Below, in pieces: positions 20,732 through 32,411 of a stretch of 55,884 nucleotides of DNA; the first letter of the stretch is position 1, and every line of letters begins with the position of its first letter. The stretch spans positions 1 through 55,884 of the forward strand of contig CAIXFE010000030.1 in the NCBI GenBank assembly GCA_903918675.1. Direction: 5' to 3'. Origin of the DNA: an uncultured bacterium. Lineage in GTDB: Bacteria > Patescibacteriota > Gracilibacteria > Absconditabacterales > Absconditicoccaceae. The position numbers and the translations under genes were made by a program. The notes beneath the pieces are model-generated. The model was not told the DNA's origin. It searched no databases and was given only the letters and a program-made list of their open reading frames with translations.

Positions 20732-22639
20732 ATGCGCAAAAGTCCCCAAAAAATCGAGAATCCAAATAATAAAAAATCACTCAAAGCGGAGATTAAAGAC
20801 TTATTGTCATTGTTCCAATCCTCACCTAATGCAGAGCACGAAAAGGATAAAAAAAGGAAAAGCATCTTTAATCTTCTGAGTGCGATGGATCAGAATGAAA
20901 GAAAAGATGTCCAAGTCATTTTGGATACTATCGAAAAAACTATAGAAGAATTATTAGGAAGCCGAAAGTATACCGATCTTTTCGTAAAAGAATTGAACGC
21001 ACAGCTCCAAGATGATGATGCAAATGCAAACTTAGATAACCTCAAAAAAAGCTTAGGTATCCAGAAAATAAATATACATCAAGATAATTATAGAGAGGTC
21101 GTGGAAGGTATCGATATGGCAAACTTGGAAAAGAAAGAAAAGTCTCTCATACATAATATTTTCTCCCAGATCACTATCATATTCGCCAAGGAACGTATGA
21201 AAAATCGTCCTGATCGATATTGTCTTTTTCTCAAAGGAGTCGAACTGAAACTTCTTCCTCTGCGTCCTAGTGATGAAGAGTTACAGGCGAAGAAAGCGAA
21301 TTTCAAACTAAAAGATCTCAAGCAAAGGTTGAGAATCGCAGATACAGAAATGAATAGTGAAAATTTCTCAGGATGAGTTATGTCAGCCGCCATAAATAAA
21401 TTCTTGGATGAGAGATATCAAGAATTGCCAGCTACTTTGATGGAGATTGAAACGCTTTTGTCCGAAGAGAAGAGAAAGTCCAAGCTCCCTAATCGATACT
21501 TCCCTGGATTGAAGGATATCAAAATGGAAATAACTATGCAGAAAAATTTCATTATTACTAAGATAAACCACGCCCTATCTGATTTGAAAAAGACACTGAA
21601 TATAAATATATCTGAGCCATGGACTGACGAAAACATAGAAGCTATCCTATTCGCACATCTCACTGAGTTCCAAGATCTGGATTCGAACGATCTTCGTTTA
21701 GTGTCTGTTTTCAGCGAAGGGGATAGGGTGCTGATGGCCCCGATTTTTGGAGGGAACGCTGATAAAGCGCCATATAAGAAAATCATCACCACATTGATGA
21801 TGTTCCAAAATAGTTTAATGAAGAAGCCAGGGAAGATAATTAAACTTCCAAATGTACAAAAAGAAAAGACACTTCCTCCCGTGTATAAAGAAAGTTTTAG
21901 CCCAGAAGAAATACAGATTATCACCAAATATAATGAGAAAATGAATCCTCTGAAAAGGGATGTCTGATGGACAGAGGGGAACCAGATTATCCCATCGGGA
22001 ATGGATACTTTCATTAAGTTTTTTACAGCTCAAATCAATGGATCGGGTGGCGGAATAAGCGTGTCTAATATATCATCAGAGGTCAAGAAGCTGTACTCAT
22101 CTGCTTGCGATGACGACATGACTACTTTTGACAATGTTGCTGTAATCGCCTTTAAGTGATTATTCGAAAAGCTGAATGCAATCCTCTTATCAAGAAAGGA
22201 AAATGTTGTCGGCACTTCTAAAACAGAGAATAAACTTTTATCAGTCATACAAGGGAGGATAGAGGCGGTAGATTCAAATATAATGTCACTCTTGACCCTG
22301 ATAAATTCCCCATCTGACGCAGTTAAAAAAGTTGAAAATCCTTCATCCACGATACCTGCAACAGGGATAAAAGAGGAGTATGCTGGACATATAACATATA
22401 TCGATTTTTTGGGGAAAGAGATACTTAAAATAGAAGAATCATCTAAGCCCCTATCTGGGACACACAAAGAAATTGAACGTAAGATAGCAGATCAAAAAGC
22501 GATACTGCTCATTACAAAAAACACATTACAAAAAAGATTGGGTTGTTTGCAAGACCCTCAACAGCAAAAGCAAATCGAAGATAAAAAGACTATGGGGAAT
22601 ATCGAAATAAACTCCATAACGGGAGAACTGAAATTTTAA
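20732..22639 (+). CDS. Large helical hypothetical protein, 635 aa
   Basis: Three or more standard-code fragments (20732-21376, 21380-21967, 22283-22639) lie in one frame and join through TGA codons (for example 21374, 21965 and 22157), ending in TAA. The protein is lysine- and glutamate-rich and almost wholly helical, with likely coiled coils (RKSIFNLLSAMDQNERKDVQ). There is no signal peptide or TM segment. I recognise no domain. It has its own promoter and is followed by a similar-sized helical unknown; together they may form a lineage-specific pair. Composition resembles the protein at the right end of the window. Confidence 0.75.
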
Positions 22640-22717
22640 ATTTCTTCATACTTTTTTTGTATGATGAATATTACCCCAAGAGCCAAACATAATCACTTTT
22701 AATCCTATTCTACATAG

Positions 22718-24292
22718 ATGGGCAAGAAAACGGAGAATATCGTGTCCAATGATCCGGCAAATAGTGCTACAGGTAACCGCTTGCAATCGATTATCGATGT
22801 GAGTGAAAATTGGCTTCGCATCCAAAACGGTAAGGATAGTGTGACGAAGGAAAAATTTTGCGGTGAATACAAAAAACAAGTTCTCGTGAGGTTTAGAAAC
22901 TCTCTTATCTCTTTATTTGGGACTAATCGCATAGACCACATAGAAGACGATGTCAAAAAAACCGTCTATAATTTATTAGGTACTGCGAAAATGTTCACGA
23001 TCAATGCAACAGATACATTGGATTCACTTGAATTGAATAGATTAGTACTCACACAGCATACCATGAGGGAACTCATCAAATGACTCAAAAAGGAATATCC
23101 TTATCTTATCACAACCACAGGAAAATCATTGAAACAATCCCTTGAACATGACAGAGAAAGATATGCTATGCACTCGGTAAAGAACAATCTCGGTATGGAA
23201 GGAATGGAGATTAATAAAGAAAATTGTTTAAACAAACTTCACGAGATGTTTGATAAGAAGATAACAACTGCTACTCAGGCAGAACGTTTGGCAGCTAGAA
23301 CCACAGATTCAAAATTATATGCTGACATAAGCCCTGAGAACGGGCGACGATATGAGATCTTTTTGCCTGCAATAGTGGATATGATAAAAGAAAAAAGGGG
23401 GAATCTAGCTAAACGCAGATCGATAATCCGTAAGTTAAATAGTTTCATGGCACCTCTAAAAGACTCGATATGATACAAGGGGAAAATTGATCCGGGTGAT
23501 ATAAAACTAATAACGGATCACTGTATAATTATAGCCAACAAAATGTTAATAAATGTGGAAAAAGATGACCCAGAAAAAAAATCAGATTTCATGCATATCC
23601 TCTCTCAAGTCTGACAGTTACTTAAAAGAAAAGAATTTAAAGTAGAGATAGACCCTCCGCTGCCTTTTGGGTGGGAATACCCAAATATTTTAAAGCAGAT
23701 ACATACTATTTTCCTTAGGGCGCTTGAACATATACAAAATCCTGATTGAGATTTCGCTGATCAGTTTGGTAATATGAGAATTATCCAGGCTAAGCTACAA
23801 GACTTGATAAATAAAGAAAAATCATACATGTCTCGGAACACTATAGTTAAGATATCTCAACTTATCGATAAAGGTTCCTCCACTCTTAAGGATAAGAATG
23901 AAACGTATAGAGGTCTTCTACAAGATTTCGATAAATTAGAAAAGAATATTAACAATATCCCAGATGTGAACGGGGGGGTCAAAGATAAAGAAGAGATTAC
24001 ATGACAGGTCCAAACTTTGAGAATGCTGAATATGATAAAGAAAAAGCTTATCGTATATGCGGCGCGATATATTCACTGTTCTAAACTATCTACACTAAGC
24101 ACTTTAAAGTTTGATATGGCTCATCCACAAGAAATAACTGATGCGATACATTCTATCTCCACCAACAATGATGCGTTGATTAAAAGTCATGACGAGAATA
24201 CGATCTGAGTATTAAATGATATTCAGGAAAGTCTTAAAGCTCCACTTGAAAAAATTAAGAATCAGATAAATTCATTGCACCCATCATCTTAA
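22718..24292 (+). CDS. Large helical hypothetical protein, 524 aa
   Basis: ATG 22718 to TAA 24290-24292, joined across six TGA codons. It is charged, helical and cytoplasmic-looking, without TM segments. Stretches such as LNKLHEMFDKKITTATQAERLAARTT appear suited to coiled coils. Between it and the preceding gene is a short CATAC/GTATG hairpin (about 22649-22664) that may be a weak terminator or spacer. No family is recognised. Function cannot be inferred; its pairing with the 635-residue gene is the only contextual clue. Confidence 0.75.
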
Positions 24293-24374
24293 GGAAATAA
24301 TGCCCGGATGAGTATAATATGCTAACGTAAGCCGACAATATCCATTGTCAGCTCCATTGTTTGTATTGAAAAAA

Positions 24375-24395
24375 GATTGCCTCAGTACGGCAATC
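24375..24395 (-). terminator. Terminator of the TraG-like gene
   Basis: GATTGCC (24375-24381) pairs with GGCAATC (24389-24395). On the minus strand it is followed at once by six T residues, a classical intrinsic terminator 45 bp past the TAA of the ATPase gene. Confidence 0.8.
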
Positions 24396-24439
24396 CTCAA
24401 TCTTTCAATTTTTCAATCTTTCAATTCGAGCGAAGCGAG

Positions 24440-26980
24440 TTAAACTCCTACTCTGAAATATATTTCTTTATCGACTAATTCTCTTTTGGTTCACCATTTC
24501 AGTGCGGAGATCTGTTTCATGATCTCTACTTTTTCTGGTGTATTGGGCTTAGGATCTTTATACGGTGTCCTTGCAGTAAAACTAAATGGTCTGGACTGTT
24601 GCTCTTCTATAGATACCTTCGCTACTCATTTAAATTGATCTGAGTTTACGATATCGTTTTGATTGAATTCAGGGGACATTTCCTTCTCGAGGAATTCTCC
24701 ATCAGGAGCACCCACCTTGAAGATAAACATCGTTCAGATGTTACCGAAGACCGTCTTGGAAAGATCTAATTCTCATGATAATCCTTTCTGCTTGAGCTGC
24801 TCGATATACTGATGGGCAATCGTCAATCCAAGTTTATATTTTCTGGCCTCTGATAAGATACTTTCGATGGATTTAGATACATAGTTCTGGAACTCATCGA
24901 TATACAGGAAGAAGGGGACCCTATCTTTGGGATCCATAGAAGCTCTTCTCAGTGCAGCTAATTTGATCTGCATCGTGACCATTCTACCGATCAACTGACT
25001 ATTGATTTCACCTGTCAAACCTTTGGCAAGTTTTACCAAAATAATTTTTCTTTCATTCATCGCATCGCCAAAATTGAATGCTGATCTTGGTTGTCAGATC
25101 ACATTTCTGATATACGTACCCGTCGTGAACGGACCGAATTTAGCCTGGATAAATGGGATGATCTCTGCTTTTTCTCTTTCACCCATTTTTTTATAGGTCT
25201 TATTCCACCGTGCGGCGATGACAGGATTTTTTACATTTCTAATTTTAGACTCTGCATATGCATCATCCGTAAACAGTCTCATGATATCTACGAGAGTTCA
25301 TCACTCAGGCTGTTCCATCAGGAGGAAACACGCGTTACGGAAGTAATCCTGGATACGTGGTCAGAAGATTTCTTCTCCATACATAGAGACAAACATCTCG
25401 ACCATATCATTTGTCAGGACATCTCTTTCATCTTCAGTATCTGCTCCATCGAGGGGATTAAACGCAATAGGATATTCAGTATTGGAAAGGTCGAAATAGA
25501 TCAGATCATCGATCCTTTCTTTGGGATAATGTTCCATGATGAAATCCACTGCGTCTCCATGCGGATCGATGAAACAGAAACCGTTGCCTTGTTTCATATC
25601 TTCCAAGGCCTCAGTCAGCATGATGGTTGTCTTACCCGTACCTGTCTGTCATAAGATATACAGATGCCTCATTCTATCTTTGGGTGTAATTCTGATCTCT
25701 TTTTTGATGCCGGCATACAGATTGTGTCCTACGAGGATACCTTCATCGGGTAAATTTTCTGGAGCAGCGACGATCTTAAATCTCTGCCACTGGATACGAG
25801 AACTTCTATTAAACTTAGAATTGGGGAAATGGATGATAGAGGAGAGCTCTTTCACATTGAGGATATTTTTCTTGCCAAAATCCTTGATATCATTCCATAA
25901 TCATTCCTTAGAAAAAAATAATCTCTGGACAAATTCTTTGGCAAAAGTCCTGATATGTTTAGATCTCCTAAAATGGAAATTATTAAGTCAAATATAGTTG
26001 TATTGAGTAAAACCTCTTGCGAGATCATTGATAATCTTCTCAGGTCTATCTGCTTCCGTCGAGGTCACCAATGCTCTGATCTTGACTGAGAACAATTCAT
26101 CTTCGACTTTCTTATCCAGGTCGCCGAGCTCTTGTTGAGAGAAAGCAAGTTTGCGTTCCTTATCAGTGGCCGCCGTATCATCCTTAGCATCGCTAGATGC
26201 AGCTCTGAAGATAGATTTCAGGACTCTGAAGAGACCAAATCCATGTTTACCTTCTTTGATATGTTCGATTTTCTTTCTTAGTTTTCTAGAATATCCTTCG
26301 GGGATAGGAGAGAGTAAAATTTGTAAGCTGAGTTTCTCATCTCTATTGGTCTTGGAGAATGCAGAGAGCAGACTCTCCATAGGATCGGCCTCGAAAGCAT
26401 CGTAAGTCTTGACTGGGAAGGCACTATCTTTCCCTAAGAAAAATTCTCCTCCTGCCATATATTTCCCCGCTTCCAAAAGTTTTGGTTGATCGACCTGTTC
26501 TACCACTGAGCCGATAAAGAACCCCGATATCATTTTCTCTACATTTTCTACGTGATCTTCTGGCACTCAGAAGATGAATTTGATCGCCTCCTTTTCGACC
26601 ATCACTTCTACACTCAGATAGTTTTCTCAGAAAAGGTAATTCTTGATTTTGTTTTTGTGATATCGTGTCCCTACAAGTTTATAGATCCAATTATCCTCAT
26701 GGATATTGTGTTCCTGGATGGAATATAAACTCTTATAGAGCTGGTTCATATATTGGATATTTTGTTTCACATTTTGGATAATATCCGTGATCTCTGATTC
26801 TGTAGATTTTCATACTCTCAGCTGTGGCATTTTGACTTTAAGATATTTGAACTTACTGACCTGCTGTTTTCTATGTCTATGGATCAGTGCCAAAACTATC
26901 AGTTTATAAAAAACATTTAATGCCAGCAGGATTAATCATATACCGATGAGAATGAGTACTATAAGCATATTATCGCTCAT
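24440..26980 (-). CDS. TraG/VirD4-like membrane ATPase
   Basis: 846 residues, ATG 26980 to TAA. The N-terminal TM segment (MLIVLILIGI-G-LILLALNV) is followed by a long region of unknown fold, then an AAA-type motor. Walker A reads Y-I-L-G-QTGTGKTT near residue 442, with its first Gly encoded by TGA 25649-25651. Walker B is FFLYIDEFQNYVS near 695. Such DUF87/TraG-like proteins couple DNA or protein substrates to secretion channels or pili. About thirteen TGA codons split it into five visible fragments in the standard code. No other conjugation or type IV genes are adjacent, so a conjugative role is not supported here; it may be a CPR-specific envelope motor. Confidence 0.88.
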
Positions 26981-26994
26981 ATATCTCTAGAATC

Positions 26995-27215
26995 GTTAAA
27001 GTGTTGAAGCGTTGAAACGATAAAGCGTTGAAACGTCTTGTCCTCCACCAAGGAGGTTTAAGCGTTTAGTCGTTTGGTCGCTTAGACGTTCTTATTATAT
27101 TCAAAATTCAGAAAATTGCAAATATTGGCTGGGGGTTGGTATATTGGTGTATTTGTATATTGGTGTATTGGTTTTGGCTCATTTCGCTTCCCAATAACCA
27201 ATTACCAATAACCAA
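26995..27215. repeat. Tandem repeat spacer
   Basis: gttgaaacg(a/t)taaagc tandems (about 27000-27035), gtttagtcgtttggtcgc (about 27062-27088), tattggtgtat repeats (about 27136-27170) and ccaataaccaatta repeats (27191-27218). The last set reaches the stop codon of cca. Confidence 0.8.
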
Positions 27216-29177
27216 TTACCCTTTCTTCTTCGCAAACGCTTTCAGATATCCAATGATCGCCTCTTTCTTATTCCTCTCCTTGATATCATCGATCACTCGA
27301 TTCATCGATTTTTCCAGTAATTCGCCGATCTTGGGTCATGCCGGCAATTTGAAATATTTCATAATCTCGGCGCCATCGATGGCGAGATCCTTCATAGTAA
27401 ATTGTCCTTCTTTCTTATGTAAGCGCTCCAAGACTTCCCTTAGCGCATACACATCGCTGATATCGCTGCTATTTTGCAGAGGATTGTATTGTCCCAATCT
27501 ATCAGCGATCGTGATATCTATGATGGTATGTACTTTTTCTTTCCCAGCCTCACTGAGAAATTTCCTCATATTCTTTTCGCTCTTTTCGGGGAGCGCGTAT
27601 AAAATTTCTTCCAACTTATGATGATGCGCAACCAACCGTGCAATCTCGTCAATCTCTTTCTTACTAAATCCAAGCTTCGCAAAATCTGTCTTCACATATT
27701 CAGCGCTGCTTCTTCTATGATTACGTGGCCCGGCCAAGATTTCCTTAATCTCTTCCTTGCTCAATCCCTCTTCATAAGCATCAAATTGATCCACTTTCCC
27801 AACATCATGATAGAGCATCGCGAGTCTCGCAAGATAATCTTTATTTATTTTCTGGAGCTCAAAAAGCGCGAGCAGCGTATGCGCATATACATCGAAAGGA
27901 TGGTATCTGACGGGTTGTTCCACGTTTTTCGTCTCCGCCAGCGCAGGGAAGAGGAGTGGGAGCAGTTTAGCTTCGTCTAGGAGGACGACTGCGACGAAAA
28001 GATCTCATTGAAGAGCTATTTTACAAAGTTCATCTTTGATCCTTTCTTTGGCAACATTGGCGACGAGTGGACTATTCTTCTTGATACTCACCCGGGTGTC
28101 CTTGATGAAATCAAAGAGAATAACGTTGGAATATGGGAGCCTGCCTACCGGACAGGCAGGTGTGGGAGCGTGGGAGCGTGAAACTTTCCCACCTTTCAAC
28201 CCTTCCACCTTCGCACTTTTCAATTTTGTATTCATCACACTCACAAATCTGATCGCTCTGATCATCCTCAGTGCATCTTCAGTGAATCTCTTATCCGGAT
28301 CACCAACGGCTCTGAGCTTCCTATGAATTAAATCTTGCAATCATTTATGGGGATCCAGTATGAATTTTCAATTTTTAATTTCTAATTTTCAATTTCACTT
28401 TTTTCTAGTTTGAACGATATGATTTTCAGTGAGTTGATTCATCAGATAGGGGAGTTCATCTTTATGAAATTTCCCATCAGCAAAAAGCTTCTTGATGATC
28501 TCATGACTCTGGAGGATAAATAAATTTTCATTACTTATATAGAGGTATCCATATTTGTTTAACTTAGCCACAAGTTCCTCATCATTGATTACTGAAACAT
28601 CCTTGCTCTCTGACACTTTTCAACCTTTCAACCTTTCAACCTTTCAACCCTCAAAGTAATACATACAATTGACGGTAAAGTCTCTCCTCATTGAATCCAA
28701 TAAAATATCATTGCTTCGCGTAATCTCACCCGGGTGGCGAGAGTCTTCATAGGCTCATTCGGTACGCAATGGAGTTAATTCATATTTAATCACTGAAGGA
28801 TCTGAGAAATGGTCTGATAAATCTGATAAATTGGCTAAGTCACATTCTTCAGCTTTTTCAGTGTTCTTTCAGATTTTTGATATTCAGGTTTTTGTTCCTC
28901 AGATTTTTCAGGATTTTTTCAGATTTTTCTGTATCAATGTAATAGTCCCAAATTTCTCCGTGATAAAATGAGACAATCATTTTTTATCGATTGATTTATA
29001 GATTGCATCCGGATTTCCAGCCATCGTAAAATCGATATCCGTAGGCGAGGTTTCCGTTCATAAAAGTAAATCCCTGACACAGCCACCGACCAAAAAAAAT
29101 GCATTCTGACTTTTTATCTTTTTCTGCAGAAAGCTGAGATGCTGATCTAATATATCTAATGATTCGAAGTGAAGCAT
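27216..29177 (-). CDS. cca: CCA-adding enzyme with in-frame repeat insertions
   Basis: tRNA nucleotidyltransferase that adds or repairs the 3' CCA end. It has 653 residues, ATG 29177 to TAA, against roughly 400-480 in the family. Conserved parts in order: FFLVGGCVRDLLLG, the catalytic TDIDFT, SMRRDFTVNCMYY, GLQDLIHRKLRAVGDPDKRF, TEDALRMIRAIRF, an HD-like domain (LAMLYHDVGKVDQF) and the C-terminal helices. Between them lie stretches whose DNA is dispersed repeat: KNLKKSGKIGGTKTG.. after the head, GGKVERLKGGKVSESKD, GNGKLEIKNGKF, and LKGGKVSRSHAPTPACPVGR. The frame is open for 654 codons only with UGA = Gly (more than ten TGA). A fusion of separate genes is unlikely because the motif order is that of one enzyme. 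Confidence 0.9.
28130..28225. repeat. Compound repeat inside cca
   Basis: GCCTGCCT/AGGCAGGT palindrome (about 28140-28160), then gtgggagcgtgggagcg, then ccacctttcaacccttccacc. The order palindrome plus cccac/gtggg words matches intergenic copies at 37681-37740 and 14484. It encodes part of VEGLKGGKVSRSHAPTPACP. Confidence 0.8.
28617..28650. repeat. 8-nt tandem repeat inside cca
   Basis: Four or more copies of caaccttt (minus strand: ggttgaaa). An 8-nt period passes through all three frames and gives the 8-residue cycle GKVERLKG, with one UGA per cycle. Confidence 0.9.
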
Positions 29178-29314
29178 GAATGTGATTAAGGTAAAATGGG
29201 ATAACAGATAACGGTGAATATAGAGAAAGAAGAAGGCTTTTCAAGAAAAGAAAAAAGTATGGATTTGTATCATTAAGTATATATAAAGAGAAAAAATTTA
29301 TCCTTATTTTTCTT

Positions 29315-30466
29315 ATGTCCAAAAAACTTCGTATCGCCATGGTGTGCGATTCTATAGATGATAGTACGATGGGAGGATCATATATTTCTGGCAAAAGATT
29401 TGGCGCCTGATTAGCAAAGTTGGGACATGAGATCATCTGGATCACCTCAAAGTTTAGAGAAGAAGAGAGGAGAAAAGATTTCGCATATGCGAAAGTGTAT
29501 GAATTTCCAAGTCTTCCACCGCTATGACCGTACAAGGTACGTTTTTCATATACGACAGCGAGACGTCTTCGTAAAATTTTCCAAGATGAAAAGATAGATG
29601 TCATCTACAGTGTGCAGCCAGCGATCCTTGCGCGAAAAGCGGTACGTGCGGCCAAGAAATTACATATCCCTATTGTGAGCCATTCCCACACATTGCCAGA
29701 ACTTTTCGCTCCAGGGGCGCCTGCGTTTATCCAGAAGCTGGTCAAGAAATTTGTAGCGAGTATGTACAGAAAATATGATGGACTGATCTCACCTACGAAG
29801 TTTTTACAAGATAAATTTGATGACTGTCACTTTACCATGCCACAAGCCGTTATCGGTAACGGAGTAGATACGACCACTTTTCATCCTGGAGAAAAGCTTC
29901 CACAAAATACGTTTACATTATTATATGTCGGCAGATTGGATCCAGAGAAAAATATCGGCCTCATATTGGATGCCTTGCATCTTTTGCACCAGCAGAAAAA
30001 GCTGAATGCAAATGTCCATTGCACTTTTGTAGGCTGATGAACCTTGGAGAAAAAGTTACCTGAATTGGCTATGAAGTATGGATTGTGAGATATCGTAGAG
30101 TTTACAGGGAGGATATTCACTGCATCTCCTCGTCTGATCAAGACCTATCAAGATGCCGCAGTCTTTGTTTTGCCATCGCTGTATGAGACTGAAGGCATGG
30201 TCGTCTTGGAAGCTATGGCCTGTGGCTGTCCTGTACTGATCTCAGATAGCCCACACAGTGCGGCGAAAAATTTCGTACACAATAATGGGTATACCTTCAG
30301 TTCACATGACCCTCAGGATCTTGCTGATAAAATATATAAGATGAGCAACAATCCAGATTTATTAGATATTATGTGAAAGGTGAGCGCAGAAGAAGCTCAG
30401 AAATTTTCCTTTACTCTCAGTGTCCAAAAGTTAGAATCATTCCTGTCGTCTTTTGTACATCAGTAG
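29315..30466 (+). CDS. GT4 glycosyltransferase (lipid or glycan synthesis)
   Basis: 383 residues, ATG 29315 to TAG. The N-terminal MSKKLRIAMVCDS and the GGSYISGKRFG loop are followed by SHSHTLPELF, the domain linker IGNGVDTTTFHPG, LLYVGRLDPEKNI, and the EX7E motif ETEGMVVLEAMACGCPVL. This is the pattern of GT4 diacylglycerol or mannosyl transferases. TGA is used for Gly in FGA-G-LAK, PP-L-G-PYK, FVG-G-TLEK and others. It is followed at 33 bp by a VTT-domain membrane protein and then a second glycosyltransferase, which suggests an envelope lipid or glycolipid operon. Confidence 0.9.
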
Positions 30467-30499
30467 GAAGCGATTTATTTTTTCTTTAAAAGATAATTT

Positions 30500-31180
30500 A
30501 TGGGAGGGGTCATTGCGTTACTCATCAAATACAAATACCTCATCATGCTTGGATTGATGATCGTAGAAGGACCGGCAGTGGCCTTTGTCTGTGCCTTTAT
30601 GGCGGCGCAATGAATTTTTTCTTTTGGTATCGTGTACATCCTTTCCATCCTGGGAGATATCATAGGAGATACCTTGCGATATCGGACAGGAAGACTGGCG
30701 AGGAAGTTTGGCGCTACGGAACTTTTGGAGAAGGAACAGCAGTGAATACTGATAGATAAAAAAAGTCTGCCACGAAGATCTCGCTTTGGTCTGCGAGTAG
30801 CCACGAGGATATACAAATTAGAAAAGAAATCGGTATTCAGCTATATCCATGATCAGATGAAAAAGCGTTTCTTTTTGGCGCTGTTTATCGTCAAGATTAC
30901 ACCACCCTTATCTGTACCAGGGCATATTTCTTTCGGGTTTTTCAAAGTCAAGTTCCGTAAGTTTTTTTTCCAGACAGCATTACTTTGTCTGCTCTTCGAA
31001 TCCATCTTCCTCAATCTATGATACTTTAGTAGTGTATCTATCAATACGTTTAAAAAGAGGCTGGATACTATCGGATTTATCGTCAGTATCGTCGTGATAG
31101 GTGGACTTGCTTTGTGGATCGGATTCCTGATCATGAAAAGGATCAAAAAGATCCCAGAAGAAACCAAACATATGAACTAA
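30500..31180 (+). CDS. VTT/DedA-family membrane protein
   Basis: 226 residues, ATG 30500 to TAA, with three TGA glycines. DedA/VTT signatures are visible: VEGPAVAFVCAFMAAQGIF, ILGDIIGDTLRYRTGRLARK, and the second half IVKITPPLSVPGHISFGFF before a conserved F-rich helix. There are about five TM segments. DedA proteins help recycle undecaprenyl phosphate or move lipids across membranes. Lying between two glycosyltransferases, it could flip a lipid carrier or glycolipid; that is inference. No long standard-code ORF covers it on the + strand. Confidence 0.85.
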
Positions 31181-31200
31181 TTTTTATCTCTCTTTTCCTC

Positions 31201-32340
31201 ATGAAAAAGAAATATCTTCTCCTCTATGTCCCTGCAGGAGGTGGCCATGTGTCTACAGCCAAAGGGATCGCTAAATATTTCCAGGAGAACTACGCAGACT
31301 CTGTCGACGCAGATGTAGTAGATGGCTTCCAATGAGCTAATTGGCTCCTCTATACTACCGTGATAGATGGATACAAAAAATCACAAACGACAGGCCAATG
31401 GGTATATGAGTTTATTTATCGAGCTAACAAACGGTGGCCCATTGCCAAGATCAGTCAGATCTTGATGTCCCGATTTCTCATGAAAGATATGGAAAGGATT
31501 ATCCTGCAACATAAGCCGACAAATATTGTCATCCTCCATTTTTTCCTCATCAGACCGATGATGAAAGTATTGAAAAAAATGAATATCAATATCCCTATCA
31601 CTACGATCATTACGGATCCGTTTACTATCCATAGAATGCGATCATTGGAAAAAAATATGCAGTACGTAGTCTTTAGTGAAAAAGCTAGAGATACTATCAT
31701 AGGCAGAGACGTTCCTGCACCAAACGTCCATCTCTATCCTATCGTGCTCAAGGAGGAATTCTCTCATCCACTTCCTGCAGACAAAATTATTGAGCTCAAA
31801 AAAAAGTTTGATCTCAGATTGGATAAAAAAGTGCTGTTGCTTCTCTGAGGTGGGGACTGACTTCCCAAGTGAGCAGCGACCTTGGAGGAATGCATCAAGA
31901 CCAATATAGATGCTCAAATATTGATCCTTTGTGGAAGAAGCAAATCATTGTCTCGTCAAGTGACTAAACTCCAGAAAAAATATCCTCAAGCGCCGATCAA
32001 AGCATTCCATGGCTTCATAGATTTCGTATACGATCTCATCAACGTCTCAGATATTATCGTCACCAAAGCCTGACCTGCTACCGTCATGGAGATTTTATTC
32101 ATGAACAAAATTCCAGTCATCAATAGCTATATCCGAGAGCAGGAAAAATGAAATGTAGAATACGTAGTAGAAAATAAACTCGGGTTCTACGAACCCAATG
32201 TAAAGAAATTAGTCGCAGTAGTAAACCGCATGCTCTCCTGAGAAGATGATATGTCGGTTCATTATGAGAATATCAAGAACATGCATCTCAGAAATGGGAC
32301 CCAAGAAGTCGCCGAATTTTTGATCAAGAATAAGGGATAA
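31201..32340 (+). CDS. MGDG-synthase/MurG-like glycosyltransferase
   Basis: 379 residues, ATG 31201 to TAA, 20 bp after the VTT gene. The N-terminal LLLYVPAGGGHVSTAKGIA is the acceptor-domain loop of GT28-like enzymes such as diacylglycerol glucosyltransferase. HFFLIRPMMKVL and TIITDPFTIH match that group. The donor-binding loop is LLL-G-GGDGLPKG, with its first Gly from TGA. SDIIVTKA-G-PATVMEIL is the typical KpGG/S-T region, with TGA on its glycine. A diglyceride glycosyltransferase making membrane glycolipid is most likely; a MurG role is less likely because the motif set differs. Confidence 0.88.
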
Positions 32341-32411
32341 ATATGTGGTTGGCGGGCGGGTCATTGCATATGTAGTTGTGGTCCGAGGTCCCGTCAAGAT
32401 TCAGAATTTTT

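Noticed and set aside
24440-26980. Conjugative element
   Set aside because: Only the coupling-type ATPase is present; no relaxase, VirB4, integrase or att-like repeats lie nearby.
28996-29604. 202-aa ORF on the minus strand overlapping the glycosyltransferase start
   Set aside because: It is out of frame with the CCA enzyme and antisense to the GT4 gene; both of those carry family motifs, so this ORF is a shadow.
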